Virus record (IMG/VR): IMGVR_UViG_3300045922_000182
Span: 1-46,567 of that record
Length of the DNA stretch: 46,567 nt
From: a virus
Direction: 5' to 3' (one strand)
Shown: positions 36,620 through 45,380 of the stretch, piece by piece
How positions within the stretch are numbered: the stretch's first letter is position 1
Layout: the number at the start of each line of letters is the position of its first letter
Program-made: the position numbers and the translations under genes
The notes under the pieces: model-generated
Databases searched by the model: none
Seen by the model: only the letters and a program-made list of their open reading frames with translations
Told to the model about the DNA's origin: nothing

Positions 36620-39600
36620 ATGGCATTTAAACCGTCAAAAGAGCTTGTAGATTTCATTAAGAAAAAAGAGGGGCTTCGTACTAAACCGTACAAGGACTTC
36701 GATGGGCGTCTGGCTGTTGGTTACGGTGACACTTCAAACGTAACAGGGCCAATATCTGAGATAGAAGCAGAGACACGTTTACAAAAAAGACTTGAGGAAG
36801 GGGCAAGCCGTCTTGCCAATACCATTAAGAGATCAGACCTAACGCAAGGTCAGATTGATGCAATGTTGGATCTTGAATATAACATGGGCTTTAGCAAGAT
36901 GTCCGACATCATTAATCTCGTTAATTCTGGTAAAGACTCTGAGGTTTTGTCTGAGCTAGGAAAATATACTAAAGCTAGAAATGAAAAAGGTGAGATGGTT
37001 GAGCTAAAAGGTCTGGTTGAAAGATCTAAAGCCAGACAAAAAATGTGGGGCGGGGGAATTATTGAAGCCCCATCAAAGGAAGTTCCTACCGATATTTTTA
37101 GCAATGCCTCATCCATCGACATTGATGCAGCAATCGACTCCATTGATGTACCTTCTGCCCCTAGTTTTAATTTGGATGAGGCTATTGACTCCATTTCTAT
37201 TGAGCCGAAAGATCCTGTTGATAAAGTATTGTCAGAATTTAATTTTGCGGCTGACATTAACGAAGACCCCTCATACGTTTCCCAAAAGGAAAAAGCAAAA
37301 GAGTTTTCTCGTCAGGAAGGCATTCCCTTCGATGAAGCCGAGGCTCTTATATTTCAGAGAGACCCTAATATCGTAAAAGTTAAACGCGAGTCTGAGTCAA
37401 TCGTTAAGCTTTTCCCTGAGCTTGCTCAGTGGGCTTCAGACCCAGTAAATTTTAAGAAGGTAGCACAAAATCCAAAACAGTTTTCTAAAGTTACGGCCGC
37501 AGCAAAGAACTTGAACCCAAGTGTTCTGAATGACTTCAAGCGTGTAGCTAAAGAAAATATATGGGCACCTATTGAAGCAGTTTACGCTTCTGCCGCCATT
37601 ATGGGGCGTATCAGTCCTGAAGAGGCTGAAAAGGTTTTAAATGAGATTGAAATGGAAAGAAGGGCGACGCCCTATTCTAAATACGCCGGCGATATTGAAA
37701 AGGTAAGTCAAGCTTTCGCTAGAATTAAAGGCGCAATAAAGGGCCCTGGTGGTGCCGCTTTGTCCACTATTGGAGATATATTCCAAGGTGAGATCGGTGT
37801 TATTCAAGGCATTAAGAAAGCTTACGAGCAAGGTGCTGCTACGGCAGATCAAGTTTATGAGTCTCTTAAAAAAGTGGCAGAAAATTGGGAAGCGTTTGCG
37901 CTTATGGGCGCACAGTCAACGTCTTCCTTTGCGTTGCCCCTAGCAGGGCGGGCGGCCGGAGCGGTTGTCGGTGCACCAATTGGTTTGTCTGTTCCGGCCC
38001 AAGCGGCTGGAGCCTACATGGGTTCTTTCGTTTTAGGCTTTGGGAGTAAATTAAAAGAAGAGCTTGAAGCTTTTAGAAATCCCGAGACAGGCATGATTGA
38101 CATGAAGAAAGCCTTGTCTGACCCTAAGCGCGTATCAAGATGGAAGGCTGAAGCGGCAAATTACTCTGCGGCAATGTCAATCGTAGACACGCTGTTCACT
38201 ATGAAAATGGGTAGTTTTACTGGAAAAGCCGGAACTGCTACAACTAAAGTCGGTAAGGCAGCAGAAAAAGCCGTTTCAGTAGCGAAAGAAGGTGTCACAC
38301 AGGCGGCCGGTGAAGGCTTAAGTGAATCCGTAGGTCAAGTGCAAGCGGCAAGTGTGGCGCAGTTTTATGGTGATCCCTTCACTAAAGACAAGGCACTTGG
38401 TATTGTGGCAAACGGTTTGGAGGAGGCGGCTTTCTCAATTATTCCTGGGGCCGTCACGGGAACCGCATCAGGGGTTTCACAGAGGGCGTTTACCTATTCT
38501 AAAGAAAGACTAATAAAGAAGTTAAAGCAGGTTGAAGTTGCCAAGGAAGTGAACGCTCTTTATTCAGCTTCTCAAGATTTGAGAAAGGCAATTGAGGAGA
38601 CACCTGAACTTAAAAGTCCGGAAGATGTCAAGGATTTTATAAAAGCAACTACGGAAGTTGCCCCTAAAGAGGTTAGCTCTCTTTCCGATGATGTTGACGT
38701 ACAGGCAGAAGGGGACGCTATTTTCTCCAACTTGTTGGATACAAAAGCGCCGGTTAATGTGACGGCCGCAGACTTTGATGCGTATATGGAATCGGTTGGG
38801 GTGGACCCTTTATCCGTTATTCAAAATATGCCTCAAACGACAATTGATGAGTATAACACCGCTAAGAGACAAGGTGGTTCGTTCGACGTCGACTATGCAA
38901 GCTGGGCGTCGGCCACAAGAGATTTTAAGAACATTGATGCCATTGCACGCTTCAATGGCTCCAAGATGACCCCGCTTCAAGCGAAGGGCATTGAAATTCA
39001 GTTTAATGAAGACCCATTCCGAGACATAGATGGCGTGACTGCTTATCACGGCTCCCCCTATGATGAGCAAGGAAGCGAACCTCCCCCTGTTCCAGGAGAG
39101 GACGTCCCTGACGTTATCCCGGGGGAACGTACTGATGTAGTACCTGCGCTCGGAGGCCCAGACGTTCAGATCGTAGAAGGCGATGAAGACTCCGACTTGG
39201 TAATGCGCCAAGTTGAGTTGACTTCAAGGTTTAAAGACCCTGAAGAAAAAAAGGCGTTTAAAAAGTTTATTTCTGCCTTTAAAAAGGCGGTAGACAAATC
39301 CCCTGACATTAAGCCTGAAGCGGTGGAAACACTTGGGGAGATAGAGTGGGAGCACATGAAGTTTCGTGCCCGTCTGTTAGGTAAGACGCCGGCAGAACTT
39401 ATCGCAAGATTGAAGCTTGGTAAGAGGACCAGCAGACCTTCGGCGTCGGGTACGTTTTTTCCGGGAGGTTTTGGTCTCCCTTATACAATCGGGTTTAGTG
39501 AAGCTGCGACAGTAAAGACGATGATTCACGAGCTCGGACATTCATGGCTTCATGAGCTTTCCGAGGATTTTGTCATTCTTTCTGAAATTCCAGAAGACCA

Positions 39601-42600
39601 AAGAACTGAAGAGCAAAAAGAAATGTTGCGCTTGATGGACGTGATCGTGAAGGAAGTTAATTCTCGCGGCATCAAGATGAATAACATTTCTGAACTTTAT
39701 TCTCTTAAAAGAGAGGATCTTAGTGCTGTTCATGAGATGTTCTCTCAGACTACGGAAGTGTGGGCGCTTGAAGGCAAGCACCAAAACAGCCGCTTAAAAT
39801 ATATCTTAGAGCACTTCAGATCGTGGCTTGCTAAGATTGCTGAACTTATTGGCAAGACGTATCCGCAATGGCCCGCAATGAAGCTTACCCCAGAAGTCGA
39901 AAGGCTATTCCAGTTTATCACAAACGGAGATCAGAAAGTAAAAGAAGAGTTGATGCCAATGTTCAGTCAACCTGAGTATCCGGCAGGGTTCTTTGGGAAA
40001 GATCACGACAAGTACATGGAGGCTTGGTACGATGCCCGTAGTGAAGCCGTTGGTGACTTTATTTCTAAGGCCGTACGCCGTAGTTATGCCGAGCGAGAAG
40101 TCGCTATTAAAAACGCACTAAACGACATTCGCGATAGAGCGTCCCAAGAGATCGATCAACTCCCCTCAATGCAGATTCTAAAGAATTTCCAGAACGCCTA
40201 TCAGCTTTATAAAAATAAGCAGATCGAGTTTAATCCACGCATAAACGACAAGTCTTTAAAGGAATTGTTCGATAAATCAGGAATGGCGGCCGTATACACA
40301 TGGGAAGGGTTCAAGGAAATTATTCCCAGGGATTTCTACGCAGGAGATAAAAAAGGCGGCGTTGATGTAAATGACGTTATGCTGCAAATGGGAATTAACT
40401 CAGGTGATGAGTTCATTCAGTTGATGATGCAGGCCGGTCAGCGTGAAGAGCTAATCGAAAACAGAATGAACGAAATTATTGAAAAAGAGTTTCCCGTCTT
40501 CAAGTCAGACGAGGAAATTCATAAAGCAGCAGTCGAAGCCATCAATGGCCGTGGGAGAGAAAAACTTGTTAATGAGACTTTTAACATTCTAAAGAACAAG
40601 TACCCAAAAGAGTTCAGAAGACTAATCGAGAAAGGAATGTTGCCTAATTCGGCTTTTGGTGACAAAGAAATGAAATCTTTCTTGAAGGATCAAGCAGTAA
40701 AAGAAATAATGAGTAAGTCGGTGGCAGGGCTTAAGCCACTGAAGTTGATGGATGAGTCCGATCGACTTGGCAAGGAAGCCGCCTCGATGTTCCGTCGTGG
40801 GGACATCGAGGAAGCCATGGAGCTTAAGTATAAGCAGGTTCAACTTTTTTATCAATCTAAAGCAGCACTTGATCTTTTGAGACAAGTGGCGCATGTAGAA
40901 GCAGTTAAGAAGAAAGCTCAGAAACTATTCGCAAACCAACAAAAACACTCAGAATATGACGTAGATATTCTTCAGTTTGCTAATGATCTAATTATTCAGT
41001 CAGGTAAAGACTACAATCTTCCAAAACTTGACGTTAATAAAATTAGCACTTTCAGCGGTGTTAATCCGACGAACGTGGATGACATTAACACGATGATCGA
41101 CCATGTTCGTGAATTGGGGAGATACAACCCGGGGGATAGGTCAACCGTCGAAGTCCACCTTGCTTTTGGGAATCTAATTGAAGTTGTTCTAGGTGTTGCT
41201 AAAAACGCCAAGTCAGTGGAGGTTGGCGGTAAGCTGCTTCAACTTCAGGCTGCCGTTGAGCAGACAGTGAATGAGGTTGGTACTCCAAAGAGCACAGATC
41301 CAAAAGTAACACGAGAGCAGCTTGAATCCTATAATGTGCAGTCGGTATGGCACTTAAAGAATCTTTCTACAATTTCTCTTGACCGTATGCTTTCTTCATT
41401 GATGCCTTCGGATGCAGATTACGTTAAGTCTTTGCTGGGCTATCTAATGGCAATTGTAAAGGAAGCTGAGGCTAAGCGGACAATGGTTATTAACGATATT
41501 CGGGAAAATCTAAACAAGGCGGCTAAAGCAGCGTTTAAAGATGATTCCTTTAGTTTCTCTAAGGATGGTATCCTTGCGGCGATTGGTCTTTCGTCTGAGA
41601 GTTCTAAGCCGATTCAGTCTCCTGAGCTAAATGTTACTTTTAGAAATAAGGCGCAGTTAATTTCTTTCCTTCTTCAAACGGGGAGTGAGGACGGTCTTAA
41701 GAAGGTCATGCTCGGTGGGGTAAATAATTCAGGCCCTATTGGCGGGTTTGACTCGATTACGGGCAAGATTGACACTACAAACCTCGACGCCATGATTGAG
41801 CGTTTGATTCAGGAAAAGAAACTTACAAAACAAGACTTCGAGTTTATGCAAGTGGTTTGGCAGTCATTTGAAAGAATGTACCCAGACCTCAAGAAAAGCC
41901 AAAGAGAGATACGCGGTATTAACGTAGGTTATACTGAGGGGCGAGAAATTAAAACAAGCCTCGGGGTATTTAAGGGAGGCTATGTTCCTATTACGCCAAG
42001 TGCTCCTTTCCTTGATCGTGTTAAGCGTGATCTGTTTTTGGATCCCGGACAAGGCGACATGATGGCGGCACTTATTCCCGCAATTAGTAAAGAGTCGACT
42101 ATTTCTCGTACAAATGCGGTTTACGACGTGGACCTTGATCTTGGGCGCATTTTGACTAAGCTTAACGGGGTGGCAAATCTTGCCTACATTTATCCTGCGA
42201 TGGTTAATATAGGAAAGGTCTTTGCTCAACAGGAAGTTCAGGCGGCGCTTGAGGCCAGACGCCCAGGCATTATGGAGAAAGTAGTCTATCCATGGTTTAA
42301 GCGCACGTCGTTGCAGCAGTACACTGAGCCCACCGATCAGACAAACCTCATCTATCGGTTTTCTAAAGAGATCCGTCAAAACATACCCATGGTGTTCTAC
42401 TTGTTCAATCCGGGATCCATATTGAAGCAGCCTATTGGTATAGTGCAAGCAGTTCCGGTAGTAGGTCTTTCTAATATAGCGGTGTCGTCTCTTCAGTTTA
42501 TGGCGAATCCTGCAAGTGCAGTTCGTATTATGCGAGAGCAAAGTTCTCGAATGAAAGCGAGACATCAAAAAGGCCAGACACAGTTGGTGCAGGATTATGA

Positions 42601-43477
42601 CCGCCTAAACTTAAACTTCTCTACTGTCAATAGTCTAAAAGAGTGGGGTCGTTCCGCCTCCTTCTTTGGGATTCAGTGGACGCAAAACTACACCGACGCG
42701 GTGGTTTGGCATGCAGCCTATCGTAAAGGACTTAACGAAGGAATGAGAGGCAAGCAGGCAGTAACCTACGCAGATAACGCGGTTGAGAAAACACAAGGGT
42801 CAACAGGGGTTTCAGGGCTGACAAACATTCAAGCTGGAAATGACTTGACAAAACTTTTCACTCAACTTCTCACAGTCCCCCTTGCCCTTCGAGGGGTATC
42901 TTATGAAGGCGGGGCACGCGCAGAAACAGTGAACAACAAGATCAAGTTTTACCTTGGCTTCACTATGTTCTCTATCGTTCTCGCCTCAAGCTTGGAACAG
43001 CTTGTCAATATGGGGATAAAAAGTGTTTCTAAAGCCATTTCCGGAGAGGAAGACGAGGACGAGAAGCTGCGCAAGAAGGGTTACTCTGAATCTGCAATTG
43101 CTGACAAAAACGCTACGGATTTCACTCTTCGCCTGTTGGGGCAAGGGGCTGAAACCGTGTTTCCCGTGTTTGGTCGCCAAGCTACAAGTATTGCGCTTTA
43201 CAATCGCATCAACCCTAGCCCGGCGGGGTCCTTGCTTGCTAAGGACTTGGCGATTGCATCATCAGGTGTTAAGGACTTTACGAACGGGATTAACATGACG
43301 AGCGAGCAAGTTGAGGCAATGATTAGGCTTTTTACAGTCATATCGGGTATTCCGTTGACGCCTGCGGAAATTGGCATAAAATTGAATGAAGGATCAAAGA
43401 CCGATTCTGAGAAGATGATAGAGGACTATGAGCGCCGTTTGCAAAAGCAGATGAAGCGTTTTGAGGACATGAGGTAA
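36620..43477 (+). CDS. Giant ejection protein: muramidase, ART-like motif, metallopeptidase
   Basis: Encodes 2285 residues, gp16-like. Residues 1-145 are a GH24 lysozyme: E17 and D26 in EGLRTKPYKD align with T4 lysozyme E11 and D20, but the T26 position appears to be Ala32. At 808 AYHGSPYDEQG resembles the opening motif of phage ADP-ribosyltransferase domains, cut short by a Pro-rich linker. At 967-978 TMIHELGHSWLH (H970, E971, H974) is a zincin, followed by the typical HEMFSQTTEVWALEGKHQ and FRSWLAKIAELIG. A Gly/Ala-rich hydrophobic region (about 425-475) and a span near 2108 (FYLGFTMFSIVLASS) may enter membranes. It likely forms the peptidoglycan-crossing channel and delivers enzymes into the host. 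Confidence 0.85.
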   Translation: MAFKPSKELVDFIKKKEGLRTKPYKDFDGRLAVGYGDTSNVTGPISEIEAETRLQKRLEEGASRLANTIKRSDLTQGQIDAMLDLEYNMGFSKMSDIINLVNSGKDSEVLSELGKYTKARNEKGEMVELKGLVERSKARQKMWGGGIIEAPSKEVPTDIFSNASSIDIDAAIDSIDVPSAPSFNLDEAIDSISIEPKDPVDKVLSEFNFAADINEDPSYVSQKEKAKEFSRQEGIPFDEAEALIFQRDPNIVKVKRESESIVKLFPELAQWASDPVNFKKVAQNPKQFSKVTAAAKNLNPSVLNDFKRVAKENIWAPIEAVYASAAIMGRISPEEAEKVLNEIEMERRATPYSKYAGDIEKVSQAFARIKGAIKGPGGAALSTIGDIFQGEIGVIQGIKKAYEQGAATADQVYESLKKVAENWEAFALMGAQSTSSFALPLAGRAAGAVVGAPIGLSVPAQAAGAYMGSFVLGFGSKLKEELEAFRNPETGMIDMKKALSDPKRVSRWKAEAANYSAAMSIVDTLFTMKMGSFTGKAGTATTKVGKAAEKAVSVAKEGVTQAAGEGLSESVGQVQAASVAQFYGDPFTKDKALGIVANGLEEAAFSIIPGAVTGTASGVSQRAFTYSKERLIKKLKQVEVAKEVNALYSASQDLRKAIEETPELKSPEDVKDFIKATTEVAPKEVSSLSDDVDVQAEGDAIFSNLLDTKAPVNVTAADFDAYMESVGVDPLSVIQNMPQTTIDEYNTAKRQGGSFDVDYASWASATRDFKNIDAIARFNGSKMTPLQAKGIEIQFNEDPFRDIDGVTAYHGSPYDEQGSEPPPVPGEDVPDVIPGERTDVVPALGGPDVQIVEGDEDSDLVMRQVELTSRFKDPEEKKAFKKFISAFKKAVDKSPDIKPEAVETLGEIEWEHMKFRARLLGKTPAELIARLKLGKRTSRPSASGTFFPGGFGLPYTIGFSEAATVKTMIHELGHSWLHELSEDFVILSEIPEDQRTEEQKEMLRLMDVIVKEVNSRGIKMNNISELYSLKREDLSAVHEMFSQTTEVWALEGKHQNSRLKYILEHFRSWLAKIAELIGKTYPQWPAMKLTPEVERLFQFITNGDQKVKEELMPMFSQPEYPAGFFGKDHDKYMEAWYDARSEAVGDFISKAVRRSYAEREVAIKNALNDIRDRASQEIDQLPSMQILKNFQNAYQLYKNKQIEFNPRINDKSLKELFDKSGMAAVYTWEGFKEIIPRDFYAGDKKGGVDVNDVMLQMGINSGDEFIQLMMQAGQREELIENRMNEIIEKEFPVFKSDEEIHKAAVEAINGRGREKLVNETFNILKNKYPKEFRRLIEKGMLPNSAFGDKEMKSFLKDQAVKEIMSKSVAGLKPLKLMDESDRLGKEAASMFRRGDIEEAMELKYKQVQLFYQSKAALDLLRQVAHVEAVKKKAQKLFANQQKHSEYDVDILQFANDLIIQSGKDYNLPKLDVNKISTFSGVNPTNVDDINTMIDHVRELGRYNPGDRSTVEVHLAFGNLIEVVLGVAKNAKSVEVGGKLLQLQAAVEQTVNEVGTPKSTDPKVTREQLESYNVQSVWHLKNLSTISLDRMLSSLMPSDADYVKSLLGYLMAIVKEAEAKRTMVINDIRENLNKAAKAAFKDDSFSFSKDGILAAIGLSSESSKPIQSPELNVTFRNKAQLISFLLQTGSEDGLKKVMLGGVNNSGPIGGFDSITGKIDTTNLDAMIERLIQEKKLTKQDFEFMQVVWQSFERMYPDLKKSQREIRGINVGYTEGREIKTSLGVFKGGYVPITPSAPFLDRVKRDLFLDPGQGDMMAALIPAISKESTISRTNAVYDVDLDLGRILTKLNGVANLAYIYPAMVNIGKVFAQQEVQAALEARRPGIMEKVVYPWFKRTSLQQYTEPTDQTNLIYRFSKEIRQNIPMVFYLFNPGSILKQPIGIVQAVPVVGLSNIAVSSLQFMANPASAVRIMREQSSRMKARHQKGQTQLVQDYDRLNLNFSTVNSLKEWGRSASFFGIQWTQNYTDAVVWHAAYRKGLNEGMRGKQAVTYADNAVEKTQGSTGVSGLTNIQAGNDLTKLFTQLLTVPLALRGVSYEGGARAETVNNKIKFYLGFTMFSIVLASSLEQLVNMGIKSVSKAISGEEDEDEKLRKKGYSESAIADKNATDFTLRLLGQGAETVFPVFGRQATSIALYNRINPSPAGSLLAKDLAIASSGVKDFTNGINMTSEQVEAMIRLFTVISGIPLTPAEIGIKLNEGSKTDSEKMIEDYERRLQKQMKRFEDMR

Positions 43478-43487
43478 AAGGAAGACT

Positions 43488-43835
43488 ATGACAATCCGAG
43501 TAGAGGGTCAGAACATTTTTGAAGACGGCGATGTCTCCGGAGATTTGCTGTCCGAAAAAATTCTCATAGCTCAGACAAAAGGCCTAGTAATTCAGGCTGA
43601 AGTAACCGGCTCACCAAACGGTTCCCTCATCATTGAGGCGTCGTCTGAAATGACTGAGAAATCAGGGAACGTCACTATCTGGTCCCAGATTCATACTGAA
43701 ACAGTTATAGGGGTAGAAGACTATTTGTTCTTCCTTAAAGACGCGGAGTATAAATGGGTAAGAGTTCGATGGGATGCAAACGGGGGAAGTTCTGGCCTTA
43801 TCAACGCACGTTTCACCTTTAAGGGAGAATGGTAA
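43488..43835 (+). CDS. Small beta-rich tail protein
   Basis: Encodes 115 residues. The strand pattern (KGLVIQAEVTGSPNGSLIIE, NVTIWSQIHTETVIGVEDYL, YKWVRVRWDANGGSSGLINA) resembles a small jelly-roll or carbohydrate-binding-like beta sandwich. The position between ejection proteins and the fibre suggests a tail-fibre attachment or collar protein. The stop overlaps the next ATG (TAATG). The ribosome site is AGGAAG. Confidence 0.65.
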   Translation: MTIRVEGQNIFEDGDVSGDLLSEKILIAQTKGLVIQAEVTGSPNGSLIIEASSEMTEKSGNVTIWSQIHTETVIGVEDYLFFLKDAEYKWVRVRWDANGGSSGLINARFTFKGEW

Positions 43836-45379
43836 TGACTAAGATAGTACAAATCCCCGTACAGCTTTCTACGAATAACCTAGCATTTTTTCGTAACGGT
43901 GTTTTAACTAATGTCAACGAAGATACTGGAACCCCTGCCCTCAGCCGTCCTCTCCCGGTTAAACTTGTAGGGTTAACTGGAGACGTAAATATCACGGCTG
44001 GCGACTTAAATATAAGCACAAGCGCATTGAATGACTCAATGGCGATTGGCGATCCTGTTACAAACAACAAAGCTAAGGTTGCTCTTAATAGTGATGCAAC
44101 AACTTACGCACTCAAGGTCAAAGATGACGATGCTAACGCTCTTTTAACAACAATCGACGGTGACACTTCTCTGCTTTCAGATTCAACAAACCTCGCTGGT
44201 TCAGCTCATGTTAACCGAGGCATTCAGGTTCTCGGATCAGATGGTACTAATAACGTAAGACTTAAGACAAATGCTGCTGGTGAATTGCAGGTTGACGTTT
44301 TGTCATCTCCGCTTCCAACAAACGCAGCAACATTGACCGAGCAACAAACTCAAACAGGTCATTTAAATGCCATCAAAACATCTGTTGAATTGATTGATGA
44401 TGCTGTTAATACAGATGGATCAAGTGCAGGTAGCGCAGGTTTGGCGATTGGTGGCGTTGACGGCAACGGAGACTTCCAGCAATTAAAAGTTAACACATCA
44501 GGCGAGTTGGTGGTTAATGCATCGGCATCTGGAATTGCAACAGAGACAACACTCTCAGCTATCAACAACAAAGTGTCCAACGACTATGGTGCGGCTACAG
44601 GAGCGATCAGAACAGCCTCACAAATTGGTAATGCCACTGGAGCTGCTGATTTTGATGCTGGTGCAGATAGCGCACAAACACTCAGAGTGTCAGCAAACTT
44701 AAAGCGCGCTGGTAACGAACTTAGCTACGACTCAGGTGCTTCGGACTCTAACACCCTCCGAACAGTTCTTGCAACAAGGCACGAAGCTGCTGCAACTCCC
44801 GTTAGCGCAAGGTTGTCAAATGGCACAAACTTTATAAGCACATCAAGTGTTGCTGGAAACTCTCAAACTACAGATAACGCTTCAGGAACAGCTCTTAAAT
44901 CTGCCTCTGTAACTCTTGGGTTTGATAGTGTTAACAGCGTTCACAAGGAGATTCTGGTTGATGGCACTGGCAAGGTTGTGATCTCATCAAATGCGCTTGG
45001 TGATGCTTCTGACTTACCAGAGACAAACCAGTTTAACACTGCTGGATTGGTTGCCCTTACTAAAGGGTTGCTTGAGGTTCTTAAAGAAGTAAATCAGAAT
45101 GTAGGTTTTAACAACGTCCCAGTGAGTGCAAAGTTGACTGTTGGGACTAACGCAGTAAGAGCAACGTATGACGGAAACCCTCCTGCCACAACCAGAAAAA
45201 AATTGTACATCAAGGGTACAATTGGAAACACTGGGAAAATTTTTGTCGGTGGAGCATCTGTGACAACTTCTAACGGTATGGAGATTGTAGGCCCTGATAG
45301 AGTTGAGTTTGATGGCCCTGGAGATTTTTACGTCATATCAGACACAGCAGGACAGTCGGTTGAAATTTTGGAGGTATAG
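43835..45379 (+). CDS. Tail fibre or spike shaft protein
   Basis: Encodes 514 residues from ATG 43835, seven bases after GGGAG; an in-frame ATG at 43829 is too close to that site. Its repetitive beta-type units, such as GSDGTNNVRLKTNAAGELQV and GNGDFQQLKVNTSGELVVNA, are typical of fibre shafts. The C-terminus (KKLYIKGTIGNTGKIFVGGA, VEFDGPGDFYVISDT) looks like the common fibre-anchoring domain with a G-x-I-F-VGG motif. Codons differ from neighbours (more ACA, GCA, CAA), suggesting acquisition by exchange. Confidence 0.75.
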   Translation: MTKIVQIPVQLSTNNLAFFRNGVLTNVNEDTGTPALSRPLPVKLVGLTGDVNITAGDLNISTSALNDSMAIGDPVTNNKAKVALNSDATTYALKVKDDDANALLTTIDGDTSLLSDSTNLAGSAHVNRGIQVLGSDGTNNVRLKTNAAGELQVDVLSSPLPTNAATLTEQQTQTGHLNAIKTSVELIDDAVNTDGSSAGSAGLAIGGVDGNGDFQQLKVNTSGELVVNASASGIATETTLSAINNKVSNDYGAATGAIRTASQIGNATGAADFDAGADSAQTLRVSANLKRAGNELSYDSGASDSNTLRTVLATRHEAAATPVSARLSNGTNFISTSSVAGNSQTTDNASGTALKSASVTLGFDSVNSVHKEILVDGTGKVVISSNALGDASDLPETNQFNTAGLVALTKGLLEVLKEVNQNVGFNNVPVSAKLTVGTNAVRATYDGNPPATTRKKLYIKGTIGNTGKIFVGGASVTTSNGMEIVGPDRVEFDGPGDFYVISDTAGQSVEILEV

Positions 45380-45380
45380 C

